A stretch of DNA of 64,000 bases from the NCBI RefSeq assembly GCF_009905375.1, contig NC_133648.1, forward strand, positions 304,126,565 to 304,190,564, read 5' to 3'. A program made the translations under genes and the position numbers. Source of the stretch: Apium graveolens. Taxonomy: Eukaryota > Streptophyta > Magnoliopsida > Apiales > Apiaceae. Positions 22,923-32,917 of the stretch are shown here, in pieces. How positions within the stretch are numbered: position 1 is the stretch's first letter; every line of letters begins with the position of its first letter. The notes below the pieces were generated by a model. The model was given only the letters and a program-made list of their open reading frames with translations. It ran no database searches and was not told the DNA's origin.

Positions 22923-23505
22923 TGATAGGAAATAAATAAATTCTGATTACGTAATTAAATATTGTATTAATTACATATGATTTGGGCTACAAGGCCCAAT
23001 AAAAAGATGTATGATATTCAGACCAAATAGGTTAACTCATTGATCAGACCTGATGGACCAGATCAGGCCCGATGGAACAAAGAAGACCCAAAACCCTGAA
23101 TATTAATTAATTTCGTAATTAATTAATAAGGAAAAAATCAGCTATTAAGAAGAGTCCCAATAAGGACATAAATCCTTGTAGATTAGCCTCCAAGGGACCT
23201 AGAAGGATAAGGAATCAGTTTACTACCACTTAGGACTCCAAAGTCCATTCTACTTTTGAGACTTGACTATCAAGTCTCCTACACCAAGTCCAATTCAAGG
23301 ACTCCTAACATCTATATAAGGGGCCTCACCCCACACATCAGAACTACATTTTTTGACTTGATCCTTGGCAATGAGCAAGGTACGTAGGCATCTTGTTAAG
23401 GCAGATTGAGTCACGAAACACAAGAGCAGTCAAATCAAGCCACGGAGTTCACGTTCCTTAATAATAAACACAGCAATTATATACCTTAGTTTTTAATCCA
23501 TAACA
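22923..23505 (+). repeat. 3' LTR of Tat element A (583 bp)
   Basis: Starts TGATAGGAAA after the polypurine tract and ends CCATAACA. The end is fixed by alignment: the flank from 23506 (TCTTTCAAG) matches element F from 43109. Only this LTR is in the window. Confidence 0.8.
23313..23320 (+). promoter_or_regulatory. TATA box in the Tat LTR
   Basis: TCTATATAAGGGGCC inside the LTR, followed by a plausible start region near 23345. It would drive the genomic transcript in an intact element. Confidence 0.6.
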
Positions 23506-23800
23506 TCTTTCAAGGTGAAACTTTTTCCTGTACCACGATCATATTTCTATATATTCATATTCTTTCGATACAAATCCGCTTTCTTTCTTTATCTATCCCG
23601 AGCGGTTTCAACTCTTTTCCGAATCAACACTACACTCTTGATGTACTGAATTAGCTCAGGACTTAACAATATCTCTACTCCCACTTTCTCTTAATAGAAT
23701 GAGGATCCACGCTTATGTTCGTACAAGGATTTGCAAAGTAGCATTCTCTTACTAACATGATAATTATTAGCATAGAAAACTCAATCCATGGTGGGTATTA
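23506..23800 (-). pseudogene. pol: Element C integrase C-terminal fragment
   Basis: Aligns with 43109-43340 of element F, where the minus strand shows the RKCRSP-type motif that follows the integrase core. The coding frame is lost, and it is cut at 23505 by element A. Confidence 0.55.
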
Positions 23801-24179
23801 CCTCAGTTTCCTTTTTAACCCAACATATATACTCTCCACATATTTTATATTGTCCAAACCATCTTCTCACTTTGACCCTTCGTCTAAGAATGATAGGTAG
23901 TACTCATTTTTAACTTAGTTTTCAAATATCTGAACACCTCTTACTCATTTTCACCCGTCAAGGCTAGAAAGAAATCTAATATATTCACTTCTTATCACCT
24001 TCAGGTATTCGAACTCCGACTTTTACTCTTTTCAAATTCCTCAATAATCTTAATCACATTCAATTCTTCTTTTCTACTCAAGACATCTGTCCCTAAATGG
24101 ACCTTGCTTGGTTGGTAGTCACTCAAACAACCGGGGCTCATAATCAATTTTTGACCAGAATTTCATACTTTTGAAACTT
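23801..24179. other. Element C interior without recognisable coding
   Basis: AT-rich sequence between the RT and integrase pieces; similar at nucleotide level to 43340-43740 of F. No ORF. Confidence 0.35.
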
Positions 24180-24600
24180 AGTATACAATGCTACTTTTCA
24201 ACCCTTCGCGGCCATTTTCTTAGGTGTTCAACTTGGCATTTCTTAGTTCTTGAATGGGCGAGGATGTTTATCAATAAATATGATTACACCATCCAAGTAC
24301 TCCTTGTACACTATGTTCCTTAATTCCTTATAGACAACTGATACACTTGTTATCCCATATATTATCACCAGAACTTGCAACGCTTGTAACTCATTTTAAT
24401 CGCAATATTTGATATATCCTCAGGCTGGATCTTAAGTCAATCGCCGAGAAATAAACACACTCCTTGAATTAAGTCATATAAGTAATTAATTCTTAATATG
24501 ATTTACTTATTCTTATTCGGCATTTTATTAAACTCCCGATAATCAGTACACAACTTCATAATTCCATCTCTCTTCTCCAATAACATCACTGGTGCACTCC
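24180..24600 (-). pseudogene. pol: Element C reverse transcriptase fragment
   Basis: The minus strand near 24590-24500 gives the start of the RT palm (PVMLLEKRDG, CTDYREFNK). Near 24280 it gives a decayed form of the FIDDIL catalytic box (FIDKHP), with the second Asp lost. Many stops. Protease is absent between gag and this RT piece. Confidence 0.65.
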
Positions 24601-24879
24601 AATGGACTATATTGGGTATGTTTACTTTCCTCTTTCCAATAACTTTAACAATTATCAAACTAATTATTTCATTCCAATGGCCTTCAGAGACTCCAGGGCA
24701 TTTATTTATGACTCAAACTTCCCTCGACTTAAGTATTTTCTTCTTCATATCTTTGCACATGGTGGATCTACCTTAGGTCCTTAGCTTATTACTCCTTTTT
24801 CTCGCATGTTTGGAAAAACTTCTTATATTGCTTCTGCACCTACAAATTTACCTTACTATTGGCTTCTTCTAGTAATCAA

Positions 24880-26072
24880 TCATTGCCCTGATTCATTATG
24901 AGGGTCTTGAGCAGCTGATCTTGTATTCATATTATAAGTCTTAGCCTTGGCTGTACTGGACGTCAAACTTTTTGATGCACTACCTCCCATGCTATCTCGG
25001 GAAGCACTTCTACAGCTCTTGGCAACATGCCCCACCTTCCCACAGTTGTAACAGGTGACTCCTGGATTTTCCATCTTACATTTTGATGCGTAGTTTCCTT
25101 TCTGCCCACACCTGAAACATTCAGTATTTGCCTTACACCTTCCACCATACCTTGTACCACATTGCTTACACTCCGATATAGGCGACTTAACCAACTTAGC
25201 TTGATTAGAGCTGGCTGAGGTGTTACTAATCATGTTTAAAGAAATAATTCTCCCTCTAAATTCTTCATACTTACTCCTTCCAACCTTTTTCTGAGACTTC
25301 TGGCTGGATCCTTCTTGACCTGATGCTTCTTCTATATCATCTATCTTTCACTTCTTATCTTCTTTTTCTCTAACAGCTAACTTCTGATCAAATTCAATTA
25401 TTAAGGCGGCCTAAACTACGGAAGGATACGTCTTGAGTTGTAATGCCACCACCCCACTATGAATTTCAGGCTTCAATCCTTGTTGAAACCTCCTTGCCTT
25501 CTGAGCTTCAGAGCATACATAATCTGGTACAAACCTAGCTAACTCTGTGAACTTAGCTTCATACTCAGCTACACTTCTATCGCCTTGCTTCAATTCTAGA
25601 AACTCAATCTCCAATGACTCTGCACATAATCTGGGAAATACTTTTCCAAAAACAACTCAGTAAACCTAGCCCATGGAACAGGGCCTTCCTCTTCTAACGC
25701 TCTGGTTGACTCCCACCAGTAATTCGCTTCATTCTTTAAGAAGTAACTTGCATAATCAGTCTTAAAATTATCACTTACTTGGAGAAGATTGAAAGCTTTC
25801 TCCATCTCTTTAGCCCATGCTCCAGCAGCTACTAGATTAGGTTCACCTTTAAACTCAGGAGGGTTAACATTCTGAAAGGATTTGAAATTAGCACTTTGGT
25901 TCACTCCTTGTTGCTGCTGCTGTAACAGTAGTTATTGTTGCTGAACCTGTTAGATTAACTACAACTGTTGTTGCTGCTGCTGGCGCAACAAGTCTAGAAT
26001 TTTATTTATAGTTGGACCCTCCACAAAATTACTACTATTTTCTTTAGACTGGGTAGCTTGCTTGGATGGCAT
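24880..26072 (-). pseudogene. gag: Element C gag
   Basis: The start is the ATG at 26072-26070. A Gln-rich N-terminus with two stops (CAA/CAG to TAA/TAG type) is followed by the retrotransposon gag domain (NVNPPEFKGEPN, NEANYWWES, LFLEKYFPDY, about 25880-25620). A frameshift near 25615 leads to the second half (KARRFQQGLKPEI), ending at a TAG near 25411. The C-terminal part (25233-24880) has CKQCGTRYGGRC and two CCHC knuckles: CFRCGQKGNYASKC, where the His is replaced by Asn, and an intact CYNCGKVGHVAKSC. The structure is that of a Tekay-type gag. It is the best preserved coding region of element C but not functional. Confidence 0.8.
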
Positions 26073-27598
26073 CTTCCAGAAATATATAAATGGGTTTATT
26101 CAAAGCATACAAAAATTATTTGACAAAAGATATCACCGTTTAAATGGTGCACTTGTATCAGGAATATGCTGCCCAATCACAGTACCCATGTCTTTCATAT
26201 TGGGGTCCGTTTACAAAAGAAATCTAGATTAACAGCACTAGCAATCATAGCAATAATGATATTAGCAGAATCAACAACAGTTCTGAATAACTAAAATACA
26301 AAGAAACTAAACACCGTCGCACGACTCCTCAATTTAACAGCAACTGACTAACTTCCCGTCACTACTCAATTACCACATCCACTTTAATATATTACAAGAC
26401 TTAGCTGGATATATCAACCACCAATTACCTTGAACAAACTGATAGATCGGGTCAATTTAAGGAATGTTGGGCTCTTTTAGGCACCAAAGTCCAAATTTCA
26501 ACCAATCATTCCTCTAAGGATGATTTCTTATCACCCACAAGTAATTTACCAACCACTGAATTACTTTTTCCGAGGCTATAACTCCATCGATAGATTTTGA
26601 ACCTTCGCTGCTACCCTTATTCGTAAATAACATTCGGATATAGGGCTTTCATTCTTCCCAACAATCAACTTTTATTTGCTTTCAGTAACGGGGACCATTG
26701 AATCGTATAAATTCATTATCATAGAATATCATATAAGATTTCAAAATCAAGGGAATCGAATAGGAAAGAAGTGAAAAAGATGTAGGTATGACAGAGAGCA
26801 ACCATACGAGTACATAAGATGGCCAGTCTTAATACCGCATAGCTCATAACACATACTTCGGTGGCGTCCCACCAGACCCTTTTATCACACAGACAAATGG
26901 TCAACTCTTATGCATTGTTTTCCCCAATCAACCGATAGAATCTTCGAGAAAAAAATAATGTTTAAATAGAAAATTCACAAATAGGGAGGGAGAAATCTGA
27001 TTTATAATGGGATTATCAGAATCCTAAGTTGTTTACTTCGAATTTGACTTCCTTGCAAATAAATGAGCAACTTATCGGGAAACAGACATTCATTCTAGAA
27101 TACAAAATATGTCTCAAGAAATGCGTATGAGATTTAAGATATAACAACGGTACTGATCCTCGCACTTCACGGAACTTGGCTGTCATAGCAACCACCGACT
27201 AATATCATAATTCCCGAACTCACCGAGGTCACACACTCGGTCGAACAACATCCCTTGATGTCGAAAATGCTATATTTAAGGATAATATGGGTGTCTCTAT
27301 AGCTGACACACCAGGGATCCGCGCAAAAGCTAAATTCTCGTGATCAGACTCGTTTTTCTCAAGAGAAAAACTAGAAATCTCTATCGGATATTACCAATAA
27401 CACATATACGAAGGAAACGTACTCTAGGTTAGGGCAGTTCCAGTCAATCCTCAATAAACGTCAGGGTTACGCCTCCGAAACCCTTGACTGAACTCATAGA
27501 CTCGCTCCTTAACTGAGTTACTGACTCACCACTTCATATAAACCTTCATACACGCTTCTGACTCTACTCCTAACCTAAACCAGGAACTCAAACCTGTG
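26073..27598 (-). other. Element C leader between PBS and gag
   Basis: A 1.5-kb leader with no convincing ORF. It contains the block 26780-26935 that is conserved in elements B and F. Confidence 0.5.
26780..26935 (-). other. Conserved leader block (element C copy)
   Basis: GTACATAAGATGGCCAGTCTT followed by GGTGGCGTCCCACC and CCCCAATCA matches 46601-46740 of F closely and 11100-11240 of B more weakly, in the same orientation relative to each element. Confidence 0.6.
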
Positions 27599-27610
27599 GA
27601 TCTTATACCA
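27599..27610 (-). other. Degenerate primer-binding site of element C
   Basis: The minus strand reads TGGTATAAGATC, two mismatches from TGGTATCAGAGC, two bases from the LTR end. Confidence 0.7.
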
Positions 27611-27612
27611 AC

Positions 27613-27831
27613 TGTGACGACATCAACCCCGGGGTCAGGATTTGACGTCATCAACAACCATAAGATAAACAATTCAATGATAAAATATAACTACGGCCCC
27701 TTTACCAAGATCTTTTCTATGTTTAAGTATGATTTAGGTTATAACTATTACAACACCAACCTACACAAGCCATTCTGACACAACTAACTTAATACGGCAA
27801 CTCAATAGACCATCTTTGGTCCAACACAACT
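27613..27831 (-). repeat. Element C 5' LTR, first 219 bp, cut by element D
   Basis: Plus strand starts TGTGACGACATCAACCCCGGGG, in the right place beside the PBS. The terminus resembles those of B, E and F LTRs. It is interrupted at 27832. Confidence 0.65.
27827..27831. repeat. Probable target site of element D (CAACT)
   Basis: The five bases before the D LTR. The matching right-hand copy lies outside the window. Confidence 0.4.
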
Positions 27832-28039
27832 TGTTATTCCCTACCAATACAACAAGAATTACAGAAGGGGGGTTGTATGTAATTCTAGCTTCTTTTTGAG
27901 ATTTTTAAAACTGTTCTAACTCAATAATATATAAGTGTTTGATTTGCAAAGTGCGGAATGAAAGAATTATATAAATCAAAACACAAGTAATAAAAACACA
28001 AGTCTTTAAAACAATATGGTGGATTTGAATGTATCAACC

Positions 28040-28041
<2 letters not shown>

Positions 28042-28077
<36 letters not shown>
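28042..28077. repeat. (AT)18 microsatellite
   Basis: Perfect alternating AT run inside the D LTR. Confidence 0.95.
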
Positions 28078-28080
<3 letters not shown>

Positions 28081-28225
28081 GAGAATCCTGTGAAGCTTGA
28101 ATAGCTCACAGCTGCTTTTACAAGTGAGCAAATAAACTACAGAGAAATTCTTAACAGTTACAGCTTTTTTTATTTCTCTTCTAAGATGTGTTTGCTTAGT
28201 TGTTTGTTCTACTAGCTACACTTGA

Positions 28226-28234
28226 TTTATATAT
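28226..28234 (-). promoter_or_regulatory. TATA-like box in the D LTR
   Basis: Minus strand TATATAAAT within GATATATAAATCAAG, downstream of the box cluster at 28464-28803 in the sense of transcription. Confidence 0.45.
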
Positions 28235-28463
28235 CACAAAGTTTACATGATAATAAGACAGGATAATAAAACAAAACCTATCAAGTCTAACTCCATGCAG
28301 CTTCACTATTCTATTCCAGCATCTTTGAATATTTTCATAATAGCATGGAAATGGTAATGCTTCTTTGTTCTCAAAACCTTGCTAAAGAGGCTGCCACATT
28401 CCTTTTGCAAACACCCAACGCATGTGACTGTGTTGTCACTGTCAACAGATATTTGAATTGATC

Positions 28464-28545
28464 ATCCGTCGGGTACATGCTTTTTATCCGTCGGGTAGCC
28501 TTGTTGATCATTCGTTGGGTAGCTTTGTTGATCATTCGTCGGGTA
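28464..28545. repeat. Four ATCCGTCGGGTA boxes spaced 22-24 bp in the D LTR
   Basis: Boxes at 28464-28475, 28486-28497, 28510-28521 and 28534-28545; the last two lie in a 24-bp unit containing TTGTTGATCATTCGT. One or two bases differ between copies. Confidence 0.85.
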
Positions 28546-28724
28546 GCTGTTTGACACTTGACTCCATTTCATTTATGCAGAATTATAAGACATCTAATAT
28601 TTACAATTAATCAACCTATTATACATATCTACTAGTAGTCAACATGACTCCTATGCTACTATAGAATCTACACAAAGTTATTTGCAGGAATGTGCTACAT
28701 TACTTATTGTTACATAAGCTACTC

Positions 28725-28803
28725 ACCCGGTGGATATCAACTAGTCATCCGTCGGGACTATAATGAATCATCCATCGGGACTATAATTGATCATCTGTCG
28801 GGT
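28725..28803. repeat. Second cluster of ATCCGTCGGG boxes in the D LTR
   Basis: CATCCGTCGGGACTATAAT, CATCCATCGGGACTATAAT and CATCTGTCGGG at about 22-24-bp spacing, preceded by ACCCGGTGGAT in reverse orientation. Confidence 0.75.
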
Positions 28804-28880
28804 GCTACAAAATTCACTAAGTTAAATCTACTAAGGTGTTTTGTTTGGCTTATCATCAAGTACACAACATATTCCTAACA

Positions 28881-28894
28881 ATCTCCCCCAATTT
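28881..28894 (-). other. Polypurine tract of element D
   Basis: Minus strand AAATTGGGGGAGAT directly before TGTTAGGAATATG. Confidence 0.8.
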
Positions 28895-31800
28895 ATGTCT
28901 ACTGGAAACTAAGAGAAACTTGATGATAACAAAACACTCTAAAAATACAGATTCAAAAATAGTAGATAAACTGATAAGAGCTACAATTTACTGAAAATTG
29001 AACAATGCAAAGTACACAAAAAAATTGCTCACAATAATTATCAAGGCGGTCCTCTAGTCTGAGCAGATAGATCTATTTCCTTGATTTTATGGAATTCTTT
29101 CCAAGCCTTCTATTATTTTCTTCAATTTTATTCTGGAGTTGTCTGTGGAATTCAAGTTCATCAGCTTCTGAGAGATTTAGCATTTCCTATATTTCCAAAA
29201 GAGTCTCATTGCTAGAGATACTCAATTGGTCCTCCAATCTGAAGAATCTTCTAACTCCTTTTTCATCCCTGAATTCCATCAGCCAATAGGGCCTCAGATG
29301 CACTCTCTTTCTTGTAAAGGGAATAGATAGAATTTTTGGAAGTGCATCTTTGGCTCTAGTACTCCTCAGCTCCTCAATCTTCTTTAAAACTAGCCTTCTT
29401 GCGTCACATTGTAACCAAAATTCTTTTTGAATGAAGAGTAGACCTTTATTAGCACATATTGGCTTTCTAGAAGAATCCTGTGAAGTGGCCATATGATCTC
29501 TCTTCCTCCCTTGTATTTGAATACCAGCCTTTCAGGGAGATATCTGTGAGCATCAATTCCTCTAACTTCTTCCAATTCATCTAAGTAAAGGTTTATGTCA
29601 GAAAACTCCTTGATGTCACAGATGTACAACATGTCTCCCTTTTTGACTGTAGATTTGGCTTTGATTGGTGTCTTGGATCTGAGAGTCATAGGCTTCACTT
29701 TCTTGATTGCTCTAGTCTTTTTCTTCTTTGGCTTGTTGAAGATTGGAAAGTTTAGTTCGAGAATTGGCAAACTATCCCAGTCTACTGGCTCATCCTTAGA
29801 AATTATGGGCTCACCATGAATATTCCTTGTTGGATCCACCACTTTGAATTCTTCAAATACCATAGAGGGTTTTGATGTTTGAGTTGTAGTTGTAGGCTTC
29901 TTGGGAATAGAGTCTTTCTTTTCCTCATCACTGGAGTCCAATTTTCTCTTGATTCTTTGTTTGTACCTTGGTTTCTTTGTCTGTTGAGGTTCATCTTGCA
30001 CTTTCTGATTTTGAGGTTAAGCAATCACAGATGGTTGTGCAGAGATCTCAGTTGTAGTCTTCACAACTTGAAGTTTGGCTAAGATAGCAGTTTACTCCTT
30101 CTTTTGTTTGAGCTTCTTATCATTTAAGGCAGCTTGCTTCTTTTCTTAACTTATTCCCTCTTTCTCTTCCCTCTTGGCTTCTACAAACTGAGGGTGTCCA
30201 GCCACCACACATATCTCTTTACCATTTTTGTAGATCTTTGCAATTCTCTTTTTAAGTGCTAAATCTGCTGGATCCTTGTAAAATGCAATTGAACTAGCCA
30301 ACAACTCCTTCTCATCTAGCCCAGGTGTCTCATACACAGTATCCATAGGATTTTTATCTAAGAACTTGGAGTAGTTTCTTTTAGGCTTCATGATGAAATT
30401 TGCTTTAGGAGATTTGATGCAGGAAGTTTGACCCTTTTCCAGATAGTTCATACTTATGTCATTTACAGAGATTTTCATGACTTGAGAGTGATGACTGAAG
30501 ACTTTATCTGGTTTCTGAATTGGCCCAAACCTTTGTTGAATGTCTGTATCTATCTTTCTCGATATTTATTTTAGTTCCTTCTCTATAGCTGTAACATCAA
30601 GCAACTTAGGATTTGACTTTGACTCAAGCTTTTCAGCTGCTAATTGGATTATATCAATGCTGTCCAACACTGGTGGCTTTGGGAAAGCAATTATTGGCAC
30701 AATCACTTTGATGACTTGTATGTTTAGCTGTAGCTCCCCCTTACTTGAGCCTTTCTCCCCCTCCCCCTTCCTTGAGCTTTTCTCCTCCTTTTTGTTATCA
30801 TCAAGTAGAGTGGAGGATGAAGATTGTGCAGCCACTAGTGTTGTAGCAGTTGAGTTTGATGAGCTTGATTTAGATGTATAACTGTTAAAGAAGCTTCCAT
30901 TGCAGTCATTCTGGTATCCAAGGAATCTATATCTTTGTGGCAAAATCAGAATTCTTCCTGAGTTGTCTCTTAATATCAAGCATTGTAGCTTATGGAATTT
31001 TAGTAGCCAACCTTTTAGAAATGTCCTTTTTTATTTGATCAATTTCACCTTTGAGAGAAGTGACATCCTGAGTGTGTTGAAAACCTTGGATTTATTGTAA
31101 TTGAAGAGAAGCAAGGTGTTCTTGTAGGAGCTTCTTGGTGTTGGCATTTGTTGTGGATTGAAGAGAAGAGTGTGTCTGACTTATAAGTTGAATTAGGGTG
31201 GTCTTAAAAAATAGTGTTCATCACATTGCTTTGAAAATGCCCAAGATGGCATACCAGATCTGAAACTAGGGCCTATTTCTCCCCTATGTCCAGTGACCCC
31301 TCTTCACTTGCATCACTAAAGAAATCAGCAGATTTTCCAGTCCCATAGTCAACATCATCATCAGCTCTAGGTGGCATAGTTGTGATGGCATCCTTAGCTC
31401 TTTGCATTGACTAGGTGGTGTACACCAAGTTCAGTATTCTTTCTGCATATTCATTACCCTGTCCAGCCAAAATTTGATATGCTGGAACAGGATGAGTAAA
31501 TGCCTCAGCATCTAAAGAGATGGAACTTATAACAGCTTGATTATGCTGAGATAGTCTCTCAATGTCTACATCATTGGCATTCATTGACTCACTAGCAATG
31601 ATATCCACCCTTATTCCTCCTGTACCTGCATTTCTCTCAATTTCTCTCTCTTTTTGCATCAAGGGCTCCCCTTGGCTCCCCACCCTCACACCCTCACCTT
31701 CACCATCTAAGGTGGGACTCCTCTCACTCACTTTTTCCAGTCCTGAAGAAATGGACTGCATTTGTTCACTCTTTTTCTCTCCTTTTTCCTGGGAGCAACC

Positions 31801-31908
31801 CAAACTCTCACTCAATTCACTCCCTTCCCTCAGTCCTAAGAGTGATTGCACTACTACTAAGTCTTCTGCACTTGTAAGAATTGAAGAAATTTGAAGTTGT
31901 GCAGAGAC

Positions 31909-32028
31909 ACCCGATGGATGATGGATATCCATTGGGTTAGTAGTATGGTTATCCGACGGATGACTGATGTTAGACTTATCCGTTGGGATACAATCACTAC
32001 TCGACGGATGATGAATATCCATCGGGAT
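31909..32028. repeat. ATCCGTCGGG-type boxes inside the D ORF
   Basis: ACCCGATGGATGATGGATATCCATTGGGT (31909-31937), TATCCGACGGATGA (about 31950), TTATCCGTTGGGATA (about 31976) and CTCGACGGATGATGAATATCC (about 32000) carry the box in both orientations, forming near-palindromes. Confidence 0.75.
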
Positions 32029-32912
32029 AGTAGAAATGAAAGAGTTTGGTGTGCAGACTATTGTGGACTCTGTGCAGATTGATGAAAATTTTGGCACAAA
32101 TATCTCAACAATCTCAGAAAGGAATGGTAAATGAGCCAACAAATTATCTAAAAGATGATGCTCACTCACTTGGATTTTTGGTTTCTCCAAGAGAGTTAAA
32201 GATAGAGAATTTGGAAGTGATGTATTGATCATGTCAACATCCAGTGAGTGTGTGGGAGAATGTGGTGTATCAGGTGCTTCAATTATGAGAGATTTTGGTT
32301 GTGACTCCACATTTATTAGAGCCATATCAACCTGACTTTGAGAAGGTGCAGTGACTGGGTCTTTAGCACCATTTTGCACTAGGTGTGTGCCCTGTGTATC
32401 CCCAAGGGTTTTTAGTTTCTTCTTTCTGATATAGGTTTGGGGTGAGCTTGTGTCCCTTACCCTCTTGGCATGTGCTCTTCGCTGAGAGCTTTGTTCAATA
32501 GTCACATCCTTTTGGGAGGATGCAACTAGTAATGAGCTTAAATCTTTTTTAAGCACTGCAGTTTGTTGAGAAACTGCAGTGTGGCTAGGCTGGGAAACAC
32601 TCACCTCTTCAACCTTATTCTTAGGGATTCTTTGATTTTCACCCTGTCCCTCACCTTTCTTACCATCCTTCACACTCCCCTCTTTGGATTTAGTGGATTT
32701 TACAACTAATTTCTTTTGAAAGAAATCAGAGAGGGTTTTCTTAGCTTTGGATTTTGGAATTTTTGTTTTGGCAGCTTGGGTAGGCATCTGTTTGGTCATT
32801 GACACAGATGCAATAGCTACACTAGAAGGCAAAGAAATGTGTGAGGTTGAAAGAGTAGAGACAGAAGAAATTACCTCACTTACCTGAGGTCCCTCCATTA
32901 CTGGAAAATAGA

Positions 32913-32917
32913 ATAAG
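32913..32917. repeat. Target-site duplication of element E, left (ATAAG)
   Basis: Identical to 59567-59571. Copy I has a single ATAAG at 463-467, as expected of an unoccupied site. Confidence 0.95.

Larger units (their letters stand above)
1602..23505 (+). mobile_element. Element A: Tat-lineage Ty3/gypsy LTR retrotransposon, 5'-truncated
   Basis: Plus-strand pol with a second, archaeal-type RNase H domain (aRH) marks the Tat/Ogre/Retand lineage. The pol is followed by an antisense extra ORF, tandem repeats, a polypurine tract (22906-22922) and a 583-bp 3' LTR. The 5' LTR, gag and start of the protease are absent; sequence begins at the end of the protease at the junction with element I. Element B (5769-19975) is inserted. 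The right end is exact: from 23506 the sequence aligns with 43109 onward of element F, so A sits inside an older Tekay-like element (C). Confidence 0.85.
23506..27831 (-). mobile_element. Element C: Tekay-like remnant (integrase end, RT, gag, leader, part of 5' LTR)
   Basis: Minus-strand order is partial 5' LTR (27831-27613), degenerate PBS, leader, gag, RT, integrase C-terminal piece. Element A is inserted at 23505 and element D at 27832. Sequence similarity in RT and leader shows it belongs to the same family as element F. The rest of pol between these pieces is deleted. The right part of the LTR would lie beyond D, outside the window. Confidence 0.75.
27832..28880 (-). repeat. 3' LTR of element D (1049 bp)
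   Basis: TGTTATTCCC at the left end and CCTAACA at the right end form the TGTTA/TAACA terminal inverted repeat. It contains an (AT) tract, a TATA-like box (28226-28234 on the minus strand) and seven or more ATCCGTCGGG boxes. Confidence 0.85.
27832..32917 (-). mobile_element. Element D, left part: copia-type LTR element with a large unknown ORF
   Basis: A 3' LTR (27832-28880) is preceded on the minus strand by a polypurine tract and, immediately upstream, by the end of a long ORF with no gag or pol similarity. The element continues at 59567-59902 on the far side of element E. LTR termini TGTTA...TAACA and the GGGGGAGAT polypurine tract resemble those of Sirevirus-type copia elements; that assignment is tentative because no pol is present in the window. 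Confidence 0.7.
29073..32917 (-). pseudogene. Large unrecognised ORF of element D, main part
   Basis: Read from 32917 to a stop at 29075-29073, close to the polypurine tract. The longest open piece is 32898-31411 (495 codons), rich in Ser, Pro, Thr and Lys and apparently disordered, with the peptide MDIHHPS twice. Later pieces are 30979-30566, 30478-30146 (KISVNDISMNYLEKGQ), 30001-29390 (basic, then a block containing WPLHRILLESQY) and 29492-29187. They are joined by stops (TAG at 31413-31411, TGA and TAA elsewhere) and frameshifts. I recognise no catalytic motif, zinc knuckle or transmembrane segment. The position just before the polypurine tract is that of the envelope-like or extra ORF in plant LTR elements. 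The N-terminus continues at 59567-59902 and is complete only in copy I. Confidence 0.55.

Noticed and set aside
28042..28077. Regulatory role for the AT tract
   Set aside because: A simple (AT)18 microsatellite; nothing ties it to function.
29187..32898. Possible single-copy host gene on the minus strand
   Set aside because: A second copy lies at 1-1221, the ORF ends at a polypurine tract and LTR, and it is riddled with stops; it belongs to a repeat.
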